Of a stretch of 64,000 nucleotides of DNA, positions 14,859-27,507 are shown one piece after another (position 1 is the stretch's first letter; each line of letters opens with the position of its first letter). A program made the translations under genes and the position numbers. Below the pieces are notes generated by a model, which was not told the origin of the DNA, made no database searches, and worked only from the letters and a program-made list of their open reading frames with translations. This DNA comes from Rutidosis leptorrhynchoides (Eukaryota; Streptophyta; Magnoliopsida; Asterales; Asteraceae): assembly GCF_046630445.1 (NCBI RefSeq), contig NC_092335.1:543619501-543683500 (forward strand), given 5' to 3'.

Positions 14859-15704
14859 TGTAGGAAAAATATAACGAAACCGATTACATGTAAACGAAAC
14901 ACATATACAAAATAATATAAACGATCAAACCGAAAACAAGATGGATCCGGGCTTGTGTTTGACACAATTCCCTTAAACAGATTCTCCTTCTGTTCCCAGG
15001 GTACACCGGTCCTAAGCAGCGTACTGCCGGACTTAACACTTGCCTGAAAACTCGTCAGAAAGGGATACCGTGTTGAATCGAGATGGAATGTTGTAGCAAA
15101 GTTACTTTGTGAGTTTATATTAATGAACGTGTTTTATGTTCTGTGTATTTTGCAAGTGACCAAACCACAATTTATAGTACATGTTATAAGGCTACGATAA
15201 TTGCTACAATTATATTGACCATTAAACCATAGTTAAATTGCATTTACATTCTTTAATGATCATCAAAAACTCTAACGTTTAAATGGTATATACAAAACGT
15301 TTGGATGACATGAAATCATAACTCAAATGTAATGATAACTCATGGCTTTAATGTTAAGTTCTTTTTTTTTTTCCGTTAAAAACTTTAGTGAGAAAAAAAA
15401 AAGGATACTAATATCATTAGAACTTAACGTAGCTTGTAGCTAATCCCTTATAACCAACTTTCAACTTTGCTCCCACTCTTATGCGGGACAAGTTGTGTCA
15501 CTTGCAATTTTACAACAAACAACCAACTTCGAGATACGATATCTCATTCACATTTATATCATTTCGGACACATCTTAGCTCGTTACAAAGCCCTCGTCAA
15601 GGCCACAAAACTCGCTAACCACTTATTTATATATGTCACTTGTGCATATATTAAATTGTGTCTAAAGTTGGTGACAACACACTTTCTCAACATTTTTTCC
15701 AACA
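14859..15704 (-). repeat. 3' LTR of the copia element
   Basis: 846 bp, aligned base for base with 24549-25392. This is the 3' LTR because the coding frames run on the minus strand from high to low coordinates. Confidence 0.92.
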
Positions 15705-16314
15705 ATCCCCCACATGAATGGAGATCGATCTCAGAAACAAAAATATTCCGATTAAGTTTCAGCAGTTGAATCTTGCATACGATAGGTAGGTGTTACCCTT
15801 TGAACCTTCGCTTATGAAACGCACTTAGCTTACTGGCTCTGAGTAGACGGCGATGTCTTTGAACTCGTTTTCCGTTTGTGTAAACGACAATACGCTTCAC
15901 ACAAGACTCTCCCTGACAAAGTCAAGTCCTCATAGTTATGTTCGTTATGGTCATGAACATTTGCCTGGTTCTGCAAGAGCTTATCAAATATTATGCCCCA
16001 ACAATATCCTTTGAAGCGACCCCACTTCTCTCTCACATAGGTGATTCACCACCTAATGGCTACTGATTAACCACGCATGGTTACACAGTCGAATCATTAA
16101 AAGCCATAGGCTTATCCTCTTACTTGTTACTTTTAGGAATGGACTAGGAAGTCTACTTTTAATTAGTAAACTCCCTTTGAAAAGTGTAGGGGTTGCTAGT
16201 TTAGTAATTAACTCCCCCACAGTGACTTCACTAGTTCATACAAGTAGGTTGTCCTATTGAACTCAGATCTTGGGATCTCCAGTCAACTGAGTTAGGTTTT
16301 TCTTCATATAAACT
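15705..16314 (-). other. Copia element 3' untranslated stretch
   Basis: Internal sequence between the end of the RNase H region and the 3' LTR, with the purine tract at its LTR edge. I see no gene in it; the short open frame near 15830-16036 has no recognisable features. Confidence 0.7.
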
Positions 16315-19300
16315 TTATTTATTCAAGGGCTTTAGTCCCATTCCCATGGACGACTTATAAACTAACTCTCTGCTTAAGCCTTTTGTTAGCAGATCCGCAA
16401 TATTATCCTTTGACTTCACATAGTCAACAGTGATAATTCCTGTAGAGATTAGTTGTCGTACCGTTTTATGTCTACGTCTTATATGTCTATTCTTACCATT
16501 ATACATTGTGCTATGAGCTCTACCAATCGCTGATTGGCTATCACAATGTATACATATGGCCGACACCGGCTTAGGCCATCTTGGTATATCCTCAACGAAC
16601 TGACGTAGCCATTCTGCCTCTTCACCCGCTTTATCTAAAGCGATGAATTCAGATTCCATCGTGGACCTAGCAATAACCGTTTGTTTCGACGATTTCTACG
16701 ATATTGCAGCACCTCCAAGTGTGAATACATACCCACTTGTTGCTCTGGAATCATTTGTGTCAGATATCCAATTTGCGTCACAGTGTCCTTCGATCACTGC
16801 AGGATATCTGTTATAATGCAGCCCATATTCTCGAGTGTATCTTAGGTACCGAAGTAACCTAATGATACACTTCCAATGAGATGTACTTGGATTACTCGTA
16901 TATCTACTTAGCTTGCTTACAGCATATGCTAAGTCGGGTCGAGTACAACTCATTAAATACATTAAGCTGCCAATGATTCTTGAATACTCTAATTGGTTAA
17001 CAGGTTCACCTCTGTTCTTAGCTAGATGTTGACTTATGTCAATGGGAGTTCTAGCTATATTAGAGTCATTCGAATTAAACTTCTCAAGAATCTTATCCAC
17101 GTAATGGGTTTGACTTAAAACAAGTCCACTTTGAGTTCGTGTGATTTGTACTCCCAAAATCACATCCGCTAAACCCATGTCTTTCATGTCAAACTTTGAT
17201 TTCAACATGGCTTTTGTAGATTTTATCATTATCTCATTACTACCAGCAATGAGCATATCATCTACATAAAGACATAGGATGACGTATCCATTTGGTGTGT
17301 CTTTCACATATACATACTTGTCACATTCATTAATCTTAAATCCAGAATCAAGCATGACATGATCAAACTTCTGATGCCATTGTTTGGGAGCTTGTTTTAA
17401 TCCGTATAAGGATTTAACAAGTTTACAAACTTTCCTTTCTTGTCCAGGCACTATAAACCCCTCGGGTTGTTCCATGTAAATCTCTTCTTCGAGATTTCCA
17501 TTCAGGAAAGCAGTTTTCACATCCATTTGATGTACTTCCAAGTTTAGAATGGCGGCAATGGCAAGTACTAATCTGATGGAGGTTATTCGCGTTACCGGCG
17601 AATACGTATCAAAGTAATCTAGACCTTCCCGTTGCCTATACCCTTTGATCACCAACCTTGCCTTGTATTTATCAATGGTGCCATCAGGCTTCATCTTCTT
17701 CTTGAAGATCCATCGATATCCTAATGGTTTACATCCCGAAGGAAGATCCACTAGCTCCCAGGTATGGTTTTGTAAAATAGAATCTATTTCACTTTTTATG
17801 GCCTCCCTCCATTGAGGACCTTCCGAGGAAGATACCGCTTCACGGTACGTTGTAGGTTCACTTTCTACCATGTAGGTGTAGAAATCTGGACCAAAAGACT
17901 TTTCTGTCCTTGCTCTTTTACTTCGCCTAAGCTCAAGCTCTTCTTTCTCGGATTGTTCTAGTTGTTCTTGAACTAGCTCATTTGATGTCTCATCTGGGAC
18001 ATCTTCATCGTCTATCCTGGACGAACTTCCATATTCTTTTGTAATGCATGGGAATACATTTTCAAAGAATGATGCATTTCTTGATTCCATTATCGAACCT
18101 TTGTGTATGTCCGGAATCTTGGATTCATGCACGAGGAAGCGATAAGCACTACTATGTTCAGCATATCCAATAAATATGCAGTCAACGGTCTTTGAACCTA
18201 TCTTTTGTGCCTTAGGTAATGGAACAGCTACCTTAGCTAGGCACCCCCACACCTTGAGGTATTCATAAGATGGTTTTATTTTCCACCATAACTCATATGG
18301 GGTTTCATATCTTTTCTTTTGGGGTATCTTATTTAAAAGATAGTTTGCAGAAAGGATGGCATCCCCCCACATGTTCTGACTCACACCAGAACTTACTAAC
18401 ATGGCATTAACCATTTCTTTCAAGGTTCTATTTTTACGTTCAGCAGTCCCATTCGATTGCGGTGAGTAAGGTGCAGTGAATTCATGTCTAATGCCATTTT
18501 GTGAACAGAATTCGGCAAATGGTGCGACATATTCACCACCTCTATCACTTCGAACAACCTTGATTTTGCGTTCAAGTTGATTCTCAACTTCGTTCTTATA
18601 AGCAATAAACGTGTCAATTGCTTCATCTTTACTTTTAAACAAGTAAACATAACAATACTTCGTGCTATCATCGATAAATGTAATGAAGTATTTGTTTCCA
18701 TTTCTAGTTGGAATAGACTTTAAATCACACACATCGGTGTGGATCATATCAAGGGGCTCGGTTTTTCGTTCAATCGATTTAAATGATGATCTTGTTAATT
18801 TGGCTTCGACACACGTTTCACATTTATGGTTTGAGTCAATATGGAATGTTGGTATGCAATTCAATTTAATTAAATGACGGATGGAATTAAAGTTAACATG
18901 ACCAAGTCTACCATGCCACACATTAGAAGACTCAAGCAAGTAAGCAGAACTAGTACCAGTTTTATTAGCTTCACTGTTAACAACCATTACATTTAGCTTA
19001 AACATACCATTAAGGGCATAGCCCTTACCAACATACATAGCATTTTTGGTCAACACGACCTTATCAGACTCAAACACAATCTTAAAGCCAAACTTATTCA
19101 ACAACCACCCAGACACAAGATTCTTACGAATCTCAGGAACATATAGCACATTGGTCAAAGTGAGTTCCTTTCCAGAGGTCATCTTCAAGATCATATTGCC
19201 TTCTCCCTTGATATCAGCAGTGGCAGAGTTTCCCATGAAGAGCTTATCTCCACTAGTAACATCCTTGAAGTGTTGAAGAGGCTCTTGTCAGCACATACAT

Positions 19301-20363
19301 GACGAGTAGCCCCAGTATCAATCCACCACTCTTTGTTATTTGAGGCAACCAAGTTAACCTCAGAGATCATCATTGCGAGGTCAGAGATCATAGCCACGAG
19401 GTTTTCAACATCCTCAACCATATTTGCTTGGCGTGAGTTCTCTTTCTTGGGCTTCTTGCATTCATTAGCCCGATGACCTGGTTGGTCACAGTTATAGCAC
19501 GTGCCTTGAAATTTCTTCTTCATGACACCACCTTTAGGTCCAAGCTTAGACCCTTTCCCCTTATTCTTTTTCTCAGCCTTTCCTTTGCCTTTGTTACCTC
19601 TTGAGTATTGACCGTGTTCAACAATATTCACTTTTGCTGAACTAGGGGCATAGCTCCTTTTAAGAGCAACTTTGTTGTCTTCCTCAATTCGAAGACGGAC
19701 CACAAGGTCCTCAACGGTCATCTCCTTTCGCTTATGTTTAAGATAATTCTTGAAATCCATCCAACTTGGTGGTAATTTCTCAATTATCGCAGCAACTTGG
19801 AATCCTTCACTAATCACCATTCCTTCGGCATGTATATCATGAATAATGACTTGCAGTTCTTGGACTTGACTCATAACAGTTTTTGAGTCAGTCATCATAA
19901 ACTCCAAGAATTTAGCCACCACCCATTTCTTGGTACCCGCATCCTCAGTCTTGTACTTGCGTTCTAAAGACTCCCATAATTCTTTGGCAGTCTTTGTTTT
20001 GCAATACACATTATAGAGCGAATCAACCATGCCATTCAAAACATAGTTGCAGCACAAGAAATCAGAGTGATTCCAAGCCTGAACCGCGCTCACAGTTTGA
20101 GCATCTTGTTCCCCTTCAACTTGGGGAACGGTTTCAGTTAAGAACCTCGCAAGGTTCAGCGTTGTCAGATAAAAGAGCATCTTTTGTTGCCAACGCTTGA
20201 AGTTCACACCAGTGAACTTCTCAGGTTTCTCGGCATGAGAAACAACCGCATTAGGAAGCGGTGCAATGGTAACAGCAGTAGCAGAGGACACGATCGGCTG
20301 AGTGCTCATGGGTTGTGATTCCATTCCGAAATCTGAAAAATTGTACAGGAAAATCAATAACAC
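16315..20363 (-). pseudogene. Copia gag-pol coding region (fossil, few breaks)
   Basis: Order on the minus strand: Gag (start 20363 region) with zinc knuckle [14 protein letters not shown] near 19480-19520; protease with [12 protein letters not shown] near 19300-19335; pre-integrase and integrase with HHCC zinc finger and the D..D..E core (about 18100-18950); reverse transcriptase with YVDD at about 17258-17270; RNase H to 16315. The order protease-integrase-RT-RNase H defines Ty1/copia. Nearly all domains are readable and there are about two to three interruptions, so it counts as a young, recently broken copy. Confidence 0.93.
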
Positions 20364-20631
20364 GGGTGAGTAAAATATTAATAATGGCTATAACACAACC
20401 ATAAATTAATATTCATTAATTCATTCATGTTGTACCAAATTAGTTCACGTAGATGTATAAACAAACTATAGTCACCATGGATAACATTATATTAATATTT
20501 ATCACTTCGCCATGATCAGTTAAAGAAACATTTTATGTTTTAGTATGAGACAAATTCTCAAACATGACAATTGTAAGGTGATTTAAACAACCGACTATAA
20601 TCAAAATTGTATCGCAATTATATCAGCAACT
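20364..20631 (-). other. Copia leader, part next to gag
   Basis: Untranslated leader between the gag start and the nested solo LTR; the rest of the leader is at 24213-24548. AT-rich, no features recognised. Confidence 0.6.
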
Positions 20632-22380
20632 ATATTTGAAGCGACCCGTCCTAATCCATCCGGACGAAGTCCATATCGAGTATAAACGATTCACAACAGT
20701 TGATTACATCGCGAGGTACTTGACCTCTATATGATACATTTTACAAACATTGCATTCGTTTTTGAAAAGACAATCTTTCATTACATCGAAAGTTGACGGC
20801 AGGCATACTATTTCATAATATATGTAACTATAATTTACTTTAAATAATCTTGATGAACTCAACGACTCGAATGCAACGTCTTTTGAAATATGTCATGAAT
20901 GACTTCAAGTAATGTCTCTAATATGAGCAAATGCATAGCGGAAGATTTCTTTCGTACCTGAGAATAAACATGCTTTAAAGTGTCAACCAAAAGGTTGGTG
21001 AGTTCATTAGTTTAACATAAATAATCAGTTCATAAATTTAATAGACCACAAGATTTCATATTTCCAATTCTCATAAACATACGTCCCATGCATAGAGACA
21101 AAAATATCATTCATATGGATTGAACACCTGGTAACCGACATTCACAATATGCATATAAGAATATCCCCATCATTCCGGGATCCTCCTTCGGACATGATAT
21201 AAATTTCGAAGTACTAAAGCATCCGGTACTTTGGATGGGGCTTGTTGGGCCCGATAGATCTATCTTTAGGATTCGCGTCAATTAGGGTGTCTGTTCCCTA
21301 ATTCTTAGATTACCAGACTAAAAAGGGGCATATTCGGTTTAATAATTCAACCATAGAATGTAGTTTCGATTACTTGTGTCTATTTCGTAAAACAGTTATA
21401 AAAACAACGCATGTATTCTCAGTCCCAAAAATATATATTGTAAAAACATTTAAAAATGGATTAATGAAACTCACTGTACTGTATTTTGTAGTAAAAATAC
21501 ATATGACGACATTTGAACAATGCAGGGTTGCCCTCGGATTCACGAACCTATATCATTTGTATATAAATTAAAATGTGTAAACGTGATCGAACAAATCTAT
21601 ATATTATTCCTTAAATTGTATATTGTACTTATTTAGCTAGTGTATATATTTAAAATGTTTAATATCTATCTTCTTAATTATATTAATATATCTATATATA
21701 TATATAGTTAGTATTATAAAAATATATCATTAGTTTGTTATATATAAGTATTTTTATAACTATTATTATTATGTTGATTTATAGTATATAAACTGTTATT
21801 ATAATTATAATATATGTATTAAGTATATTTTAAGTACAAAATATATATTTGTAGTAAAAGTGATAGTTTTCGATAATAATGACTTACTAATAATGATAAT
21901 CTCCTTTGATATTGAAAATACTGATTATAATGATTATATTGTTAGAAGTTATACTTTTGTTTATAATAATAATGGTAATACTACTGATTGCAAGAAATGA
22001 TATTAATACTAATATTAGCGAAAATAATAATAACTTGCATTATTTTTATAGTAACAACAATAATAACCCTAATCACAATTATAATAATATTAGTAGTCCA
22101 AAAATGATCATTCAATAATAAGGATAACATTATTACTACTTGTAGCGATAATAATAATAATTGTTATATCACTTATTAGGATACTAATAGTAATTATTAT
22201 AATACTAAAAAAAATAAAAATAAATAATAATAATAATAACACAACAATAATATTAATCATAGTAATATCACTAATAACAATAACAATAATAATAATGATA
22301 ATAATAATAATAATAATTATAATTATAATTATAAAAGAAATGATAATCAAAGGTGTATACCCTCTTAATTGATTTTCTGG

Positions 22381-22462
22381 AAAAAAATGCTCCGGGCGGG
22401 ACTTGAACCCGTGACCTCTCGAAACTCGCTAACACTCTTCACCACCGGACCACTACCATTTT
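22381..22462 (-). other. tRNA-like Pol III module inside the solo LTR
   Basis: On the minus strand: TGGTCCGGTGG (box-A-like), then about 32 bases, then GGTTCAAGTCC (box B). The bases ACGGG-TTCAAGT-CCCGC make a proper T-arm with a 7-base loop, and a run of seven T follows about 11 bases later. Box spacing equals that of a tRNA gene. I could not pair an acceptor stem or a clear anticodon stem, so I call it a tRNA-like relic, not a tRNA. Confidence 0.6.
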
Positions 22463-23805
22463 TCTGAAGTAATACAACTCTAATATAAATATAACTCATC
22501 CTCTCTGTCTCACCTTCTTCTTCCTCTTTCCACAACTCACACAACCCAAATCAATTACAAAACAGATAAACCATTTATATGTTGTCTTAAAATTATAAAA
22601 CCGAACCATAATTCAATTAGATGTTTTCGGGATTAATTAAAACAGAAAAAGAAAGAAAAAAAATATAAAAGAACCGCTGCTGTTGGTCACGGCTCAAAAA
22701 AAAAATGATTATGATTTTGGATACGTTTTGGACAAAGTGTATAATACAAACTATGTTTCAAATGTTCTATAAAAACGTTTTCAATCATCAAATTCAACAG
22801 AAACGTCAAGAAATTTCTCAATTTGATCTTAGAACAAAAGTTGACTTTTTTTATCAAAAACTTTGACTCTAAAATTACTCATCGATTTTGCGAATTGATA
22901 ACTAATACTTTGCAGAAAGATCGTGTGAACGATTTCTAACAACTTTACATGTATACTTTTTGGATTTTGATTTGAAATCGGATTTTGATGATTTGAGTTC
23001 AAGGCAGGGGAAACCGACGGGTTTATAACAAAAACAATAAATAAATAAATACAGAAAATAGAGAGTAAATTGAGATATTTGACAGATTTTTGTAGTATTG
23101 AGAAATTGATGCATCAAGTTGCAGATAGGAACAAGATTATGTACTGGGTGATCGAGATATATAACCTACTCCCATTATATAACAGATTTTATAGTTTATA
23201 AAACATAATTAGTATAAATAATATAAATAAGTGTATTAATATTAATAATTCTAATTATCTTAATAATAATAATTAGTAATGATAATAAATAAAAATAATA
23301 ATAATAATAATATCACTAACGATAATAATATTATTAGTAATATTAATAATATTAATATGATGTTATAAAAAAATAATAATAATGATTTCTAATAATATTA
23401 CTTATTATAATTTATAATACTAGTTATAATAATACTATTATTAGTGATAATAGTAAGACTTCATACATATACCCATTTTCTTATCTGTAAATAATAATAT
23501 TAATATTAATAATATCGAAATACAAATAATCATAATACAAATAATTTTGTTAGTAGTAATATTAATGATAATTATTGATGATTATGTAATAATAATATCT
23601 GCTAATAATATAATTAATAATTAAGTTATAATAAGTTACATATACCCATTTTTATAGAAAAATAGTAATACAAGTATTGATAATGATACTATAACAATTA
23701 TATTTTTAAATTATAATTACGTATTATATGATAACACATGTTTGAATAATTAATATTTACCCATTTATATATATTACCATATATTAATAGTTATTAGCAA
23801 GAATC

Positions 23806-23905
<100 letters not shown>

Positions 23906-24212
23906 TCATATTCATGTACATTATAAGAATACATAATTATTATTATTTTACATTTTTATTTCTAATTGATTAAAGCGTATTTTATTTATTTAAAAAAAAT
24001 TATATATACTTATGTTTATATTTATATATATAATTACATTTTTTTTACACACATTTGTTCGTGAATCGTCGAGAGTAGTCAAAGGTCAATTGAATATATA
24101 AATCAGTTCGAACTTTTTGAGACTCAGTTAAATATACTTTGCTTATTCTGTCGAAATCATATAAAGATTTAGGTTTAAATTTGGTCAGAAATTCTCGGGT
24201 CATCACAATATT

Positions 24213-24548
24213 CACAATAACATACAGCAAATGGACAATAATATAACAAATACACAAATTGTAAAGAGAGCACATTAATACTCGTTATATTATTCAATAT
24301 ATCTTCCATACACAGTACCAAGATTGTATATATAAGCGAGCAGATATATACGCGTAGATTTAAAGCAGCATAATAAAAATTACGAAGGAAACCAGGTCAG
24401 TTCATAAAACATACTAATATATCGAATATGATAACACAAATAAACTGAGCAGCTTATACATCTATAAAATTAGAAGAGGCAGTATGCATTTACAATAGAA
24501 TATATATGATGTAAATCGGTTTCATGTTAAGAGATAATCTGTTTAAGT
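24213..24548 (-). other. Copia leader, part next to the 5' LTR
   Basis: Remaining leader between the solo LTR and the 5' LTR. The minus-strand sequence just after the LTR reads ACTTAAACAGATT, which does not match the usual methionine initiator tRNA primer site; the primer used is unknown. Confidence 0.6.
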
Positions 24549-25392
24549 TGTAGGAAAAATATAACGAAACCGATTACATGTAAACGAAACACATATACAA
24601 AATAATATAAACGATCAAACCGAAAAGAAGATGGATCCGGGCTTGTGTTTGACACAATTCCCTTAAACAGATTCTCCGTCTGTTCCCAGGGTACACCGGT
24701 CCTAAGCAGCGTACTGCCGGACTTAACACTTGCCTGAAAAATCGTCGGAAAGGGATACCGTGTTGAATCGAGATGGAATGTTGTAGCAAAGTTACTTTGT
24801 GAGTTTATATTAATGAACGTGTTTTATGTTCTGTGTATTTTGCAAGTGACCAAATCACAATTTATAGTACATGTTATAAGGCTACAATAATTGCTACAAT
24901 TATATTGACCATTAAACCATAGTTAAATTGCATTTACATTCTTTAATGATCATCAACAACTCTAACGTTTAAATGGTATATACAAAACGTTTGGATGACA
25001 TGAAATCATAACTCAAATGTAATGATAACTCATGGCTTTAATGTTAAGTTCTTTTTTTTTCCGTTAAAAACTTTAGTGAGAAAAAAAAAAGGATACTAAT
25101 ATCATTAGAACTTAACGTAGCTTGTAGCTAATCCCTTATAACCAACTTTCAACTTTGTTCCCACTCTTATGCGGGACAAGTTGTGTCACTTGCAATTTTA
25201 CAACAAACAACCAACTTCGAGATACGATATCTCATTCACATTTATATCATTTCGGACACATCTTAGCTCGTTACAAAGCCCTCGTCAAGGCCACAAAACT
25301 CGCTAACCACTTATTTATATATGTCACTTGTGCATATATTAAATTGTGTCTAAAGTTGGTGACAACACACTTTCTCAACATTTTTTCCAACA
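24549..25392 (-). repeat. 5' LTR of the copia element
   Basis: 844 bp, partner of 14859-15704, with about eight substitutions between them by eye. Confidence 0.92.
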
Positions 25393-25485
25393 AAAATATC
25401 ATCAATCTTTCAAATAATGTAAATCAATTATTAAGTCTAGAGTTCATTGTATTTTGTGCATGATAAATAGCATACATTTTATTAG

Positions 25486-26963
25486 ACCTGGCAAACAAGA
25501 CCCAAAACTTAAAAAATGGGTTGATTGAGTTTACTTGAAGACCCAAATGGGTTCAAGCACATAATATCAAAATTTACTCCAAGACCCAAATGGATCCAAT
25601 CACATTATAGAAAATTACTTGAGGACCCAAATGGGTCCAAATGGGTTTAATTCAAAAGATTCGATTTTAGAGCGCGAGTTCGAGGCGCGGTTTCGACACG
25701 CGTTTTCGGCGCCCGATTTTGGCACCCATATTTGGCGCGCGTTTTCAGCGTCCGTTTTCGGCGCGCATTTTTGGCCCCCGGTTTGGTCGCCCAGTTTCGG
25801 CACCCCATTTTCGGCGCCCGTTTTCGGCCCCCGTTTCATCACCCTGTTTCAGCGCCCGGTTTCGGAGCCATTTTCGGCGCCCGGTTTCGGCCCCCGGTTT
25901 CGGCCTCCATTTTCGTACCCATTTTCGATGCACGGTTTCGGCCCCCGTATTCGAAGCCCGATTTCGGCACCCCATTTTCGGCGCGCGTTTTCGGCGTGCA
26001 TTTTCGGCCCCCGGTTTCGGCGCCTAGTTTTGGCACCCCGTTTTCGGCGGCCGTTTTAGGACCCCGTTTTCGGTCCCCGTTTTAGCACCCTGTTTCGGCG
26101 CCTGTTTTCGGCGCCCGGTTTCGGCACCCATTTTTGGACCCCGTTTTCGATGCCCGGTTTCGGTCTCCGTTTTTTAACCCCGTTTTCGACGCCCGGTTTC
26201 GGCGCGCGTTTTGGGCCCCCGGTTTCGACACCCTGTTTCGGCGCCCGTTTTCGGCGCCCATATTCAGCTTGCGATTTCAGGCCCCCGGTTTCGCACCCCG
26301 TTTTTGGCTTCTGTTTTCGGCGCGCGTTTTCAGCCCCTGGTTTTCAGACCCCGTTTTCGTCGCTCGGTTTGCGCCTGGTTTCGCGCGCCCGTTTCGGCAT
26401 CGGTTTCAGTTCGCCAGTTTCGAACCGCTTTTTCGGCGCCCGTTTTCGACGCTCGGTATCGGCTCGCCGGGTTTGAACCGCGTTTTGGAGGCGCATTTTT
26501 GACGCGCGTTTTGTACGTGCGTTTTGTACGCCCGTATTCGACGCCCGGTTTCAAGGCGCGTTTTTGACGTGCGTTTTCGACGCCTGGTTTCGAGGAGCGT
26601 TTCCGGCCTGCGATTTCGTCGCGCGTTTTTCGACGCCCATTCTTTGCGTGTGTTTTCGACGCGCCTTTTTCGAGGCGCGTTTTCGACGCGTCTTTTCGTT
26701 GCAAAAACGAGGTCTAAAAAATACATAAAAAACGGGGTCCTAAAAAGGCGCGTGTTCGGAAGAGACACATCAAAAAATATAATTAAGAACAATTTTTACT
26801 AGCCCGACCCAACCGACCAGGGTCTTGACGCAACCCGACCCGGTTCTCGACCCAACCCGTTCGACCCATTTTAATTCTGACCCATTTCAACCCATGACCC
26901 GTTTCAACCCAAACCCATTTGATCTTTGACCCAACCCGACCCATCTCGACCCGTTTGCCAGGT
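25486..26963. mobile_element. TIR-bounded element carrying a GC-rich minisatellite
   Basis: Outer inverted repeats are ACCTGGCAAAC at 25486-25496 and GTTTGCCAGGT at 26953-26963. Inside each end lie repeated 'gacccaaatgg' (left) or 'cgacccaacccg' (right) tracts, and between them the 13-bp array. The ends resemble hAT-type non-autonomous elements (a TGGCAAAC core), but no clean 8-bp target duplication is visible, so the superfamily is unproven. There is no transposase. Confidence 0.5.
25671..26700. repeat. 13-bp GC/CpG-rich minisatellite, about 78 units
   Basis: The unit is close to CGCCCGGTTTCGG, mostly 13 bases with occasional 12- or 14-base variants. Because 3 x 13 = 39, it reads in every frame as a 13-residue peptide repeat and yields many overlapping open frames on both strands; these are artefacts. 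Unit type drifts from CGCCCGTTTTCGG on the left to CGACGCGCGTTTTCGA on the right. It contrasts sharply with the AT-rich surroundings. Confidence 0.85.
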
Positions 26964-27416
26964 ATAGGTTCAAGTCATATTTAATGCCATAAATATAATA
27001 AGTAGAAATTTACCATGATATGATACAGAACAGACATTCTGATATAGGATCGTACGCCACACCATTTCTCTGATTATAAGCAAAAAGATTCAACTTTAGT
27101 TTTTAAATTAATAAGTTTATAACCAGAGTATTAACTACTGAATTGCACTTTATGTAATTATCAATCAATCATTCATCAGTAAATATCCTTAGTTTCAATA
27201 GCTTCTTCCTGAAATATTGTGATATGTTGTATATAACTCCTCTCAGGTAAGACTTTTTAGGTAACTCTGCAGTTTTGTATTCAGGTAAGCGTATGTAAAT
27301 AAACAATATAATATACAGATGTCGGTGTGCGTTCCATAAAATGTAAGCAACTATCTTTATCCCAAAAATGGGTAAACTATGATTTATAGTACGTGCGTGT
27401 CTCACTTAAGTATATT

Positions 27417-27432
27417 TGCATGCATATATATA
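27417..27432 (+). promoter_or_regulatory. RY motif and TATA box of the strictosidine synthase-like gene
   Basis: TGCATGCA at 27417-27424 is an RY-type motif (known target of B3 seed regulators), immediately followed by TATATATA at 27425-27432, 76 bases before the start codon. Seed or embryo expression is only a suggestion from the motif. Confidence 0.45.
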
Positions 27433-27507
27433 GAAGGAAATTAGGATTATGAACCATGTGTTGAATTTGGCAAATAAGAAGCCAGTGTGTATACATATAT
27501 TGTAGAC

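Noticed and set aside
22381-22462. A functional tRNA gene on the minus strand
   Set aside because: Box A, box B and T-arm are good, but I cannot pair an acceptor stem or a convincing anticodon arm; kept only as a tRNA-like module.
25619-26802. Many overlapping open frames of 65-146 codons on both strands with FRRPFSAP- or RRKRASKT-like repeats
   Set aside because: They are produced by the 13-bp GC-rich array, which reads as the same 13-residue repeat in every frame; no start, splice or domain evidence supports a protein.
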